Positions 19,485-28,738 of a stretch of DNA of 64,000 nt are shown piece by piece. Both the position numbers and the translations under genes were made by a program. The stretch is taken from contig JAAYIH010000027.1 of assembly GCA_012523545.1 (NCBI GenBank), positions 79,073 through 143,072 on the forward strand, read 5' to 3'. Numbering within the stretch: position 1 is the stretch's first letter; the number at the start of each line of letters is the position of its first letter. The notes below the pieces were generated by a model. That model had not been told where the DNA came from and ran no database searches. It saw only the letters and a program-made list of their open reading frames with translations. This DNA comes from Bacillota bacterium (GTDB lineage: Bacteria > Bacillota > Proteinivoracia > UBA4975).

Positions 19485-20511
19485 AAGTTTCTATTATATT
19501 GGGACCGGCTGCTTTTTGCAGCCTGTCCATAATGGCCCTGCCCAGGTGTTCCCGGGGCAGCTCTTCGATGAGGATGACGTCGCAGCCCATGGCGTCGGCC
19601 TGGCGCAACAGGTGGTAGATCCTCGCCGCGGCAACCTGGAGGTTGGCTTTGCTGCCCAGGGCGAGAAAAATGACCCCGGGATAATTGTCCCGCGATTCAT
19701 CACAGGCCATGACGGCCACTTTTTTGCCTTTTTGGCCATGGCAGGCCGCCAGGCGCCGGATGTTTTCGGCAACTCTTTTCCCCGTTACCAGAATTACCTG
19801 GGCGGAAGGCGAATAGTGCCTGTATTTGACGCCGGGAGAAAGCGGCGCCCCCGAGGTGTGCAGGCCGCTGTTCGCTGTTTCCACCGGCGCCAGCCTGCGC
19901 AGATCTTCCAGGGTGATTCCCCCGGGTCTGAGCAGGCGAAAGGGCAGCCTGGTGCAGTCGAGCACGGTGGATTCCACTCCCCAGCCCGTGGGACCGCCGT
20001 CGATGATGGCGGCTATTCTCCCCGCCAGATCCTGCCACACGTGCTCCGCCCGGGTGGGACTGGGCCTGCCTGACAGGTTGGCACTGGGAGCGGCGACGGG
20101 CAGCCGGGCCGCCGCAATCAGGTCCAGGGCAATGGGGTGGTCGGGGATGCGCAACGCCACCGTGTCCAACCCCCCGGTAACCGCGGCGGGGACAACGGGG
20201 TTTTTGGGCAAGACGACGGTGAGGGGGCCGGGCCAAAAGGCATCGGCCAGTTTCTGCACCTGCTGCGGCCAGTCCCGGACCAGTTCCCGCGCCTGGGCCT
20301 GGCTGTGACAATGGACGATGAGGGGATTGTCGGCCGGGCGTCCCTTGGCAGCATAAATTTTCGCCACCGCCCGCTTGTCCAGCGCGTTGGCGCCCAGGCC
20401 ATAAACCGTTTCGGTGGGAAAGGCGACGCATTCGCCTTGGCGCAGCAAATGGGCGGCCAGCTCAATATCAGCGGCTGTAAGCATTTTTGTCTCATAGCGC
20501 ATGGCAATCAC
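19483..20511 (-). CDS. Threonylcarbamoyl-AMP synthase (TsaC/Sua5, long form with Sua5 C-terminal domain)
   Basis: GECVAFPTETVYGLGANALDKRAVAKIYAAKGRPADNPLIVH; C-terminal SPGVKYRHYSP. Confidence 0.92.
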   Translation of the reverse strand: MIAMRYETKMLTAADIELAAHLLRQGECVAFPTETVYGLGANALDKRAVAKIYAAKGRPADNPLIVHCHSQAQARELVRDWPQQVQKLADAFWPGPLTVVLPKNPVVPAAVTGGLDTVALRIPDHPIALDLIAAARLPVAAPSANLSGRPSPTRAEHVWQDLAGRIAAIIDGGPTGWGVESTVLDCTRLPFRLLRPGGITLEDLRRLAPVETANSGLHTSGAPLSPGVKYRHYSPSAQVILVTGKRVAENIRRLAACHGQKGKKVAVMACDESRDNYPGVIFLALGSKANLQVAAARIYHLLRQADAMGCDVILIEELPREHLGRAIMDRLQKAAGPNIIET

Positions 20512-20554
20512 CGCCGTGTCTTTTTTTAACCTAGTTTGCCCTGCTCAGCGCAGA

Positions 20555-21364
20555 TTAGTTGTCTGCAGGAGCATGGCCTTGTACTGCGGTATACAGGATG
20601 CCGCCTGCAAAGAGGATGCCTCCTGCCAGCATGAGCAGGACAAAGAGACCAAAGCCGGCAGATTCGGGGAGGACGGCGCCCATTATGAGGCTGGCAGAGT
20701 TCCAGGCCAGGTGGACGAGGATGGGCGCCCAGATGGAGCGAAATTTGAGCAGGGCATAGCCCAGAAACATACCCATGGGAAAGGCGTAGATAAACTGCAG
20801 CATATTGCCGTGGATGAGTCCGAAAAGCAGGGCCTGGATGGCAATGGCCATCCCTGGCTTGACGGTGTGCAACAGCTCTTTAAAGATAAGGCCTCTGAGC
20901 AATATCTCTTCGTAGACCGGGGCGACAATGCCCACAGCAAGAAAGGTCAGGAAAAAATTGTCCGTTACCATCTGCAGTATGGGCTCGGAGATATAGTCGG
21001 GCAAAAATCTGTGGATTTCAATCAATGTCATGAAACTGTTGAGAAAAACGGCAAAACCGCAGCCCACGAGGACGGCCGCCGCCGCGTGCCGTGCCGGCAG
21101 GGCCCGGAATTCCAGGTAGTGCAGGGGATTGCGCCCGCGCAGCAGGACAACGGTAAACCCAGCGGCGACAATGAGCACCCCGGAGATGACCAGTGCCGGC
21201 ATCATGTTCCTGGCCATAAACTGCTCAATGGGCAGGAACTCGCCGCCGGACAGAAATGCGCGCAGGAAATGGTGAGTGACGAGTACAATCCATGCCAACA
21301 GGGTCGAGAGCAGGTAAACCAGCAGGTAAAGGATCAGCCAGCCCGCCAGCTTAAGGTATTTCAA
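20555..21364 (-). CDS. CPBP (Abi) family intramembrane metalloprotease
   Basis: Polytopic membrane protein with VYEEILLRGLIFKEL, LIHGNMLQF, LVHLAWN. Confidence 0.82.
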   Translation of the reverse strand: MKYLKLAGWLILYLLVYLLSTLLAWIVLVTHHFLRAFLSGGEFLPIEQFMARNMMPALVISGVLIVAAGFTVVLLRGRNPLHYLEFRALPARHAAAAVLVGCGFAVFLNSFMTLIEIHRFLPDYISEPILQMVTDNFFLTFLAVGIVAPVYEEILLRGLIFKELLHTVKPGMAIAIQALLFGLIHGNMLQFIYAFPMGMFLGYALLKFRSIWAPILVHLAWNSASLIMGAVLPESAGFGLFVLLMLAGGILFAGGILYTAVQGHAPADN

Positions 21365-21522
21365 GTTGCTTCTCCTCCTTTTGGTACATTATATAACATC
21401 TTACGCCAGTAATCCTGCAAAAAGCAGCGCCCCGGGCGGCGTCCGGACGGAGCAATGACGTCGCGGCATTAAAGAAACAGGCACGGCGGAATGGCACCCC
21501 GCTATAATTGGCAATAACGGGA

Positions 21523-21549
21523 CATACTACCCTCAGGGGGTGGTATTTT
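21523..21549 (+). terminator. Orphan terminator-like hairpin, + strand
   Basis: ATACTACCC-tcagg-GGGTGGTAT-TTTTTTG; no + strand gene directly upstream. Confidence 0.45.
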
Positions 21550-21810
21550 TTGCCCTTTGCTGCAGAGTACGTAACCCTGGCCGGCAAGGCCGTCGGCGGA
21601 ATCCAAATCCACCCCGTCGTGGAAATCCGCGTCTGGGCGGGAAGGGCGGGAGCGATGGCGGAGGCTGCGCCCGTGGCCCTGGTGGTGCACGCCCGGGGGC
21701 AGATATTAACGTTCCTTATGAACCCACTAAAAACATCTAATGATACAAGGGCGGGGGATGTAGTATAATCAGGGTAGGAGAAAGTAATATCTTTCACAAG
21801 CTATACAGTG

Positions 21811-22021
21811 CAGATGACGGGTGCGGGAGAGAACCCTGGTCGGGGGCACCGAAGGAGCAAATTGGCAACCTGCCCAGTTGCCAAGTAAACTCTCAGGTAA
21901 AAGGACCGTATCCCGATGCAACTCTGGAAAGTCCTTTGGACACCGAAGGAGCAAAGCCCTGTGGCGGGCGAATCTCTCAGGTTTCAGGACAGAGGCGGCG
22001 GCGAGAGTCGTTGCCTTTTTT
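21811..22021 (+). ncRNA. Tandem glycine riboswitch plus expression-platform terminator upstream of the grd operon
   Basis: Two aptamers each with CACCGAAGGAGCAA and CTCTCAGG cores, the second ending GGACAGAG. Terminator 21994-22021: GGCGGCGGC-GAGA-GTCGTTGCC-TTTTTT (all paired allowing G-U). Confidence 0.92.
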
Positions 22022-22038
22022 GTTTCGGGGGTGAAAGC

Positions 22039-22428
22039 ATGTACCGGCTGGTTACCAATAATCCCCTGGCCCGGCAGTATTGGGCAGTGAGTGAATGTAA
22101 TCACATTTCCATACGTTGGCTGGAGGGCGGCCTGCCGGACGTGCTGGTGGCGGCCAGAGACATGGTCCATGTGGGCTGGCGGCTGCTGAACCACCCCCTG
22201 GCTTCCGGTCTCAGGCCCAGCCAGACGCCGTACAAGACACTGATCCTGGCCAGGGGAAAATGTTTGGATTACCAATCGCTGCAGGTGCTGGAGGGGGCCC
22301 TGGCCATTGTGCAGAAACAGGCCGCCTTCCCCGGAGGCAGTGAGCGGGTCCTGGCCGACCTGCAACTCATCGATGTGGAAATGTGCAAGGAAGTCTTAGA
22401 ACAAATCAGGAGAGGAGTGTCGGTATGA
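22039..22428 (+). CDS. grdX: GrdX protein
   Basis: YRLVTNNPLARQYW...VLVAARDMVHVGWRLLNHPLASGLRPSQTPYKTLIL; position directly before trxB in a grd operon. Confidence 0.88.
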   Translation: MYRLVTNNPLARQYWAVSECNHISIRWLEGGLPDVLVAARDMVHVGWRLLNHPLASGLRPSQTPYKTLILARGKCLDYQSLQVLEGALAIVQKQAAFPGGSERVLADLQLIDVEMCKEVLEQIRRGVSV

Positions 22429-23639
22429 GTTCTTATGACGTCATCATCATCGGCGGCGGTCCCGGCGGACTGGCTGCGGGCATCTATGCCGCCCGGGCCA
22501 AGCTCAGCACCCTGATTATCGAAAAAAGCCGGGTGGGCGGCCAGGCGGCCACCACCGAGGAGATGGAAAATTACCCCGGCTTTTTCCAGGGCACCACCGG
22601 CCCCCAGCTCACCCAGGCCATGTATGAACATGCCCGGCACTTTGGTTGCCAGTTCTGCAAGGACGAGGTGGTGGACCTGGAGCTGGAGGGTTGGGAGAAG
22701 GTTATCGTCACCAAGCAGGGCCGCTACACCGCCAAAGCTGTCATAATCGCCACCGGCGCCGAGCCCCGGACTCTGGGCGTAAAGGGCGAAGCCGAACTCA
22801 AGGGCAAAGGGGTTTCCTACTGCGCCACCTGCGATGCCGACTTCTTTGAAGATCTGGAAGTGGTGGTGGTGGGCAATGGCGATGCCGCCATTGAAGAGGC
22901 CATTTACCTCACCCGTTTTGCCGCCAAAGTCACCATCGTGGTTATCCACGACGAAGGCGTGCTGGACGCCACCAAGATTATTCAGGAAAGGGCTTTTGCC
23001 AACGAAAAAATCCACTTTGTCTGGAACTCTGTCCTGGAGGAAATCAAAGGCGACGGCATCGTCCAGGCGGTGGCCATTAAGAACCTCAAGACGGGAGCGG
23101 TAACCGAACTGGCAACCGACGGGGTCTTCATCTTCGTGGGCACTGTGCCCAGGACCGAGTTTCTCCGGGGCAAGCTTGACCTGGACGAAAGGGGTTACAT
23201 ACCCACCACCGAGCTGATGGAAACTTCTGTGGACGGCGTGTACGCCGTGGGCGATGTGCGGCAAAAATTCCTGCGGCAGGTGGTCACCGCTGCCGCCGAC
23301 GGCGCCATTGCCGCTGTGGCTGCTGAAAAATATATCCATGAAGAAGAAAACTTCCGCAAAGAAGTATTGGAAAAGACAAAGCCGGTGGCCCTGATGTTCT
23401 GGAGCCCCTTCCATAAAGAAAGTCTGGCGGCTGTGCCCGTGGTGGAAGAGGTTGCCGCCGCCAACGCTGCCAAACTGGATCTGGTCAAAATCGATACCTA
23501 CCGCAATCAGCGCATTGCCCGCCGTTATGGCGTTGAGGAAATGCCTGCCCTGCTGCTGGTCAAGGGCGGCGAGGTGGCGGGAGCTGTAACCGGGCCAATG
23601 TCCCGGGACAGCCTGGAGGATTTAATTAAGTCAATATAG
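22425..23639 (+). CDS. trxB: Thioredoxin reductase with C-terminal thioredoxin-like extension
   Basis: IIIGGGPGGLAAGIYAARAKL, SYCATCDADFF (CATC), GVYAVGDVRQK; extra ~90 aa VALMFWSPFHKESLAAVPVVEE...YGVEEMPALLLVKGGE. Confidence 0.92.
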   Translation: MSSYDVIIIGGGPGGLAAGIYAARAKLSTLIIEKSRVGGQAATTEEMENYPGFFQGTTGPQLTQAMYEHARHFGCQFCKDEVVDLELEGWEKVIVTKQGRYTAKAVIIATGAEPRTLGVKGEAELKGKGVSYCATCDADFFEDLEVVVVGNGDAAIEEAIYLTRFAAKVTIVVIHDEGVLDATKIIQERAFANEKIHFVWNSVLEEIKGDGIVQAVAIKNLKTGAVTELATDGVFIFVGTVPRTEFLRGKLDLDERGYIPTTELMETSVDGVYAVGDVRQKFLRQVVTAAADGAIAAVAAEKYIHEEENFRKEVLEKTKPVALMFWSPFHKESLAAVPVVEEVAAANAAKLDLVKIDTYRNQRIARRYGVEEMPALLLVKGGEVAGAVTGPMSRDSLEDLIKSI

Positions 23640-23653
23640 AGGAGGTGAAGGTT

Positions 23654-23968
23654 GTGCTGGAGCTCGACAAGGAGAACTTTGCAGCGGAAGTGCTGGAAGC
23701 GCAGGGCCTGGTTCTGGTGGATTTCTGGAGCCCCAAGTGCGAACCGTGCAAGGCGCTGCTGCCCGGGCTGGAGGAACTGGCCGGACGCTATCCTGCTGTC
23801 AAGTTTGCCAAACTCAATATCCTGGAAAACCGGCGCCTGGCCATCGGGCAAAGGGTCATGGGGCTGCCCACCATCCTGATCTACCGGGATGGCGAGAAAG
23901 TAGCCGAGCTGAGCCAGGATTTTCAGATTGAGGATGTAGAGGCAAAGCTCAAGGAATTGAGTGCCTGA
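23654..23968 (+). CDS. trxA: Thioredoxin (grd-associated)
   Basis: VLVDFWSPKCEPCKALLPGLEELAGRY, GLPTILIYRDGE; CEPC active site. Confidence 0.92.
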   Translation: MLELDKENFAAEVLEAQGLVLVDFWSPKCEPCKALLPGLEELAGRYPAVKFAKLNILENRRLAIGQRVMGLPTILIYRDGEKVAELSQDFQIEDVEAKLKELSA

Positions 23969-23984
23969 TTGGGAGGTGAAAAGG

Positions 23985-25268
23985 ATGAAATTGAGACTTG
24001 GCCGTATCAGGATTACCGACATTCAGTTTGGGGACAAAACCCGGGTGCACCGGGGCGTCCTCTATGTCAACAAGGAGGAAATCCTGGCCGCCCTTGCCGA
24101 CGACCGCCTGAGTTCAATAGAGCTGGACCTGGCCCGGCCGGGGGAATCGGTCCGCATCATGCCCGTCAAGGACGTCATTGAACCCCGCCTCAAAGTGGAA
24201 GGTCCCGGCGGCATTTTCCCCGGTTTTGTCAGCAAGGTGGATATGGTGGGCCAGGGAACAACACTGGTTCTCAGCGGCGCCGCCGTGGTAACCACCGGCA
24301 GGATCGTCGGCTTTCAGGAAGGAATCATCGACATGTCCGGCCCGGGTGCAGAGTACACTCCCTTTTCCAGGACCTGCAACCTGGTGGTAAGCTGTCAGCC
24401 CGCTCCCGGCCTTGGCCAGCACGAGCACGAAGCGGCGGTGCGCATGGCAGGCTTAAAGGCTGCCGCCACCCTTGCCGAAGCGGCCCGTGGTGCGGAGGTG
24501 GATGCGTGGGAGGAGTACGAGTGCCTCAACCTGGCGGAAGGGATCAAGCGCTACCCCGACCTGCCCCGGGTGGCCTACGTCTACATGCTCCAGAGTCAGG
24601 GTCTGTTGCACGACACCTATGTCTACGGGGTGGATGCCAAGCGGATACTGCCCACGCTGCTTTCCCCCACCGAAGTGATGGACGGAGCCATTATCAGCGG
24701 CAACTGCGTCTCGGCCTGTGACAAGAACACCACCTACCACCACCTCAATAATCCCGTCATCGAGGACCTGTACCGGCGTCACGGCAAGGACCTCAACTTC
24801 GTCGGCGTAATCATCACCAATGAGAACGTCACCCTGGCCGACAAGCAGCGTTCATCCAACTTTACCGCCAAGCTGGCGGAAATGCTGGCTTTGGACGGAG
24901 CCATTATTTCCGAGGAAGGCTTTGGCAACCCCGATACCGACCTGATTATGAACTGCACCAAACTGGAAAAGAAGGGCATCAAGACCGTCATCCTCACCGA
25001 CGAGTATGCCGGCCGTGACGGCGCTTCCCAGTCCCTGGCCGACGCCGACCCCCTGGCCGATGCCGTGGTGACCGGCGGCAATGCCAACGAAGTTATCACC
25101 CTGCCGCCCATGGCCAGGGTCATCGGACACCAGGAAACCGCCAATGTGATTGCCGGCGGCTTCGACGGCAGCCTGCAGGAAGACGGCAGCATTACCGTGG
25201 AAATCCAGGCCATCGTCGGAGCCACCAACGAGCTGGGCTTCAACAGGCGGTCGGCGCGGACAGTCTAG
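23985..25268 (+). CDS. grdE: Glycine/sarcosine/betaine reductase component B, alpha/beta proprotein (pyruvoyl precursor)
   Basis: [59 protein letters not shown]. Confidence 0.95.
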   Translation: MKLRLGRIRITDIQFGDKTRVHRGVLYVNKEEILAALADDRLSSIELDLARPGESVRIMPVKDVIEPRLKVEGPGGIFPGFVSKVDMVGQGTTLVLSGAAVVTTGRIVGFQEGIIDMSGPGAEYTPFSRTCNLVVSCQPAPGLGQHEHEAAVRMAGLKAAATLAEAARGAEVDAWEEYECLNLAEGIKRYPDLPRVAYVYMLQSQGLLHDTYVYGVDAKRILPTLLSPTEVMDGAIISGNCVSACDKNTTYHHLNNPVIEDLYRRHGKDLNFVGVIITNENVTLADKQRSSNFTAKLAEMLALDGAIISEEGFGNPDTDLIMNCTKLEKKGIKTVILTDEYAGRDGASQSLADADPLADAVVTGGNANEVITLPPMARVIGHQETANVIAGGFDGSLQEDGSITVEIQAIVGATNELGFNRRSARTV

Positions 25269-25327
25269 AGGTCAGAAGTCTGAGGTTGGAAGGACAGGAT
25301 TATTTAAGCGAAAAAGGAGGTTGTATT

Positions 25328-25789
25328 GTGAAGGACAAGAAATTCATCATCCTCGGCGACCGCGATGGCGTGCCCGGTCCGGCCATCGTGGAATGCGTCA
25401 AGTCCTTTGGCGGCGAGATAGTCTTCGCCACCACAGAATGCTTTGTCTGAACTGCGGCAGGAGCAATGGACCTGGAAAACCAGGCTCGCATCAAGGAATT
25501 GGCTGAAAAATACGGCCCGGAAAACCTGGTGGTTATCCTGGGCGGGGCCGAAGCGGAAGCTTCCGGCCTGGCAGCCGAGACCGTGAGCAACGGCGATCCC
25601 ACCTTTGCAGGTCCATTGGCCGGAGTCCAGTTGGGACTCCCCGCATACCATATCTTCGAAGAGCCCATCAAGAGTCTGGTAGACGCGCAAGTCTACGACG
25701 AGCAGGTCAGCATGATGGAAATGGTCCTGGACGTCGACGCCATTGTCAAGGAAGTGGCCACCTATCGGGAGCAGTACAGCAAATACTAG
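25328..25789 (+). CDS. grdA: Glycine reductase complex selenoprotein A (Sec at TGA 25448-25450)
   Basis: GTG start; FATTECFVU(TGA)[22 protein letters not shown]; the track splits it because of the in-frame UGA. Confidence 0.95.
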
Positions 25790-25804
25790 CCGGGGGGTGA
25801 GAGC

Positions 25805-27112
25805 ATGAGCAAGTTTCGTGTTGTCCATTACCTCAACCAGTTTTTCGGCCAGGTCGGCGGCGAAGACAAGGCCAACATCCCTCCCTTTACCAAAGAGGGA
25901 CCGGTTGGGCCGGGCATGGCGTTGCAGGGCATCCTGGGCGACGATGCCGAGATAGTCGCCACTGTTATCTGCGGCGACAGCTGGTTTAACGAAAATATCG
26001 AAGCGGCCAAGGCCCAGGTGCTGGAGCTCATTGCCGGTTATAAGCCCGACCTGGTCATTGCCGGCCCTGCTTTTAACGCAGGCCGCTACGGCATGGCCTG
26101 CGGAGCTGTGGCCGAAGCGGTCAGCCAAAACCTGGGGATACCGGTAATCTCCGGGATTTATCCCGAAAACCCCGGCCTGGAAATGTACCGGCGTCACGCC
26201 ATGTTTGTTAAAACCGGGGACTCGGCTGCATCCATGCGCACGGCCTTGCCGGCCATGGGCAAACTGGCCCTGAAGGTGTTGAAGGGCGAAGAACTGGGCG
26301 CCCCCGAGGAGGAAGGCTATATCCCCCGGGGCATCCGCCAGAACATCGTGACTGAAAAGCGCGGCTCCCAGCGGGCGGTGGAAATGCTCCTGGCCAAGCT
26401 GCGGGGCGAAGAATACAAGACCGAGTATCCCATGCCCCAGTTTGACCGGGTCGCTCCCAACCCCGCCTTGCGGGATGTGACCAAGGCCAAAATCGCCCTG
26501 GTTACATCCGGCGGCATTGTCCCCAAGGGCAATCCCGACCACATCGAATCTTCCAGCGCTTCCAAGTACGGCAAGTACAGCCTGGAGGGCGTCACTGACC
26601 TCACTGCTGAGACCCACGCCACCGCCCACGGCGGCTACGACCCCGTCTACGCCAATGCCGACGCCGACCGCGTCCTGCCCGTGGATGTGCTGCGGGAACT
26701 GGAACAGGAAGGCAAAATCGGCTCGCTGCACCGGTACTTCTACGCCACTGTGGGCAACGGCACCTCGGTGGCCAATGCCAGGCGCTTTGCGGAGGAAATT
26801 GCCCGGGAATTGAAGCAGGACGGCGTGGATGCCGTCATCCTTACCTCCACGTGAGGCACCTGCACTCGTTGCGGCGCAACGATGGTTAAGGAAATTGAAA
26901 GAGCTGGTCTGCCGGTGGTGCACATGTGTACCATCGTGCCCATTTCCCTGACGGTAGGGGCCAACCGGATTGTGCCCACCGTGGCCATTCCCCATCCCCT
27001 GGGCAACCCCGAGTTGCCCCCGGCCGAAGAGCGCGCCCTGCGCCGGCGCCTGGTGGAAAAGGCCCTGGAGGCGCTGACCACCGAAGTAGACGGCCAGACT
27101 GTCTTTGACTAA
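25805..27112 (+). CDS. grdB: Glycine reductase component B gamma subunit, selenoprotein (Sec at TGA 26852-26854)
   Basis: VILTSTU(TGA)GTCTRCGATMVKEIERAGLPVVHMCTIVPI; UxxCxxC motif; frame continues to 27112. Confidence 0.95.
26866..26882 (+). promoter_or_regulatory. Apical part of putative bacterial SECIS element for grdB
   Basis: TCGTTGC-GGC-GCAACGA perfect 7-bp hairpin starting 11 nt after the UGA. Confidence 0.55.
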
Positions 27113-27151
27113 GCGCGGCGGGCGGTGTTCCCGCCGCCGACAAGCTAGAAA

Positions 27152-27177
27152 AAGGGGCTGTCCTGGGGCAGCCCCTT
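27152..27177 (+). terminator. Intercistronic hairpin between grdB and grdC (attenuator/processing candidate)
   Basis: AAGGGGCTG-8 nt-CAGCCCCTT; no strong U-tract; preceded by CGGCGGG...CCCGCCG at 27116-27136. Confidence 0.45.
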
Positions 27178-27195
27178 GCATCGGGAGGGATACAA

Positions 27196-28725
27196 GTGGA
27201 TTATCCAGTAATCAAAGGGGCGGCCTACGCCCTGGTGCATGCCCCCAATTTACTGCTCAGCCAGGGTTCTACCCAGTGCCTGGAACGGGCCAAAAATCCC
27301 GATTCCCAGTACCTGAAGGATTTGCCCGGCCGGTTGCGCTGCTATCAGGAGGCGGTAAACTATGCGCCCAACCAGGTATTCATCGGCAACCTGCACCCTG
27401 ACTCCCTGGCGGACATGGCCAGGCCCTGGTATGAAAATTCTCCCCAGGGGCGGGCCGAAGGCAAGTTCGGCGAAATCATGGCAGAGGATTATTTCTATGG
27501 CCTGCTGAAAATCTGCGATTCCTTCGACCTGGTCATGCTGGAGCAGGACTTCGCCCGGCAGGTCAGGGAAAAATTGGCCGGCCATCCCCTCTTCGCCGCC
27601 GACGCCGCCGCCATCGGCGACGGCGCCGAGGAGGCGGAAATCCGGAAGCGCATTGACGAACAGGGTGCCGAGGCCCTCTGGCTGGACGGTAAGCTGGTGG
27701 GCTGCGTCAAGCGTGCCCACGACTGGGATGTCAACCTTAACGCGCACGTAATGCTGGAAAACCTGTCCGTCAAGGCTTCGGCAGTGCTGGCTCTCAAAAA
27801 CCTGCTGGCCAGGCACCAGGTCAATCCCGAGGCAGTGGACTATATCATCGAATGCTCGGAAGAAGCCTGCGGCGACGTCAACCAGCGTGGCGGCGGCAAC
27901 TTTGCCAAGGCCGTCGGCGAGGTTTGCCGGTGCGTCAACGCCACCGGCAGCGACGTGCGGGCATTTTGCGCAGCGCCGGCCCACGCCCTGGTCCAGGCGG
28001 CCGGCCTGGTTCAGGCTGGTATATATGACAACGTGGTCGTCGTCGCCGGCGGCGCCACAGCCAAGCTGGGCATGAACGGCAAAGACCACGTGGCCAAGGG
28101 ATTGCCGGTGCTGGAAGATATGCTTGGGGCCTTTGCCGTCCTGGTCAGCAAAAACGACGGCGTCAACCCCGTTATCCGCACCGACTGCATCGGCCGGCAC
28201 AACATCGGCCGCGGTTCGGCGCCCCAGGCGGTTATCGAGGCGCTGGTTACCGATCCCCTGGACAAAATCGGCCTCAAGATTACCGATGTCGACAAGTTCT
28301 CGGTGGAAATGCAGAACCCGGAAATCACCATGCCCGCCGGGGCCGGGGATGTCCCCGCCGCCAACTACAAGATGATTGGCGCCCTGGGGGTCAAGCGGGG
28401 AGATATTGAGCGCCAGGACCTGGCTGCTTTTGTGGAGAAACACGGCATGCCGGGCTTTGCTCCCACCCAGGGTCATATCCCCTCGGGCGTGCCCTTCATC
28501 GGCCATGCCCGGGAAATGATGCTGGCCGGTGAAATGCAGCGGGCAATGATCGTCGGCAAGGGCAGCCTTTTCCTGGCCCGGATGACCAACCTCTTTGACG
28601 GCGTCTCCTTCCTCATCGAGGCCAATACCGGCACAGTCAGCGGCGGCCACGACATGGAAGCCGTTAAGAAAGTTGTGGCCCAGGCCATGCGCCGCGTGGC
28701 GGAGCAACTCCTGGAAAACCAATAA
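27196..28725 (+). CDS. grdC: Glycine reductase complex component C beta subunit
   Basis: AAYALVHAPNLLLSQGSTQCLERAKNPDSQYLKDLPGRLRCYQEAVNYAPNQVFIGN; thiolase-like EEACGDVNQRGGGNFAKAVGE. Confidence 0.93.
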   Translation: MDYPVIKGAAYALVHAPNLLLSQGSTQCLERAKNPDSQYLKDLPGRLRCYQEAVNYAPNQVFIGNLHPDSLADMARPWYENSPQGRAEGKFGEIMAEDYFYGLLKICDSFDLVMLEQDFARQVREKLAGHPLFAADAAAIGDGAEEAEIRKRIDEQGAEALWLDGKLVGCVKRAHDWDVNLNAHVMLENLSVKASAVLALKNLLARHQVNPEAVDYIIECSEEACGDVNQRGGGNFAKAVGEVCRCVNATGSDVRAFCAAPAHALVQAAGLVQAGIYDNVVVVAGGATAKLGMNGKDHVAKGLPVLEDMLGAFAVLVSKNDGVNPVIRTDCIGRHNIGRGSAPQAVIEALVTDPLDKIGLKITDVDKFSVEMQNPEITMPAGAGDVPAANYKMIGALGVKRGDIERQDLAAFVEKHGMPGFAPTQGHIPSGVPFIGHAREMMLAGEMQRAMIVGKGSLFLARMTNLFDGVSFLIEANTGTVSGGHDMEAVKKVVAQAMRRVAEQLLENQ

Positions 28726-28738
28726 GGGGGTGGCACAG

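Noticed and set aside
25328-25789. Frameshifted or truncated grdA pseudogene (premature TGA)
   Set aside because: The TGA lies exactly at the conserved GrdA Sec position and the frame continues with conserved sequence.
26852-26854. Premature stop in grdB
   Set aside because: The TGA is the Sec codon of the UxxCxxC motif; downstream sequence is conserved GrdB.
25304-27181. 625-aa minus-strand ORF spanning grdA-grdB
   Set aside because: Antisense shadow of the GC-rich selenoprotein genes; its protein lacks recognisable motifs while the + strand encodes clear GrdA/GrdB.
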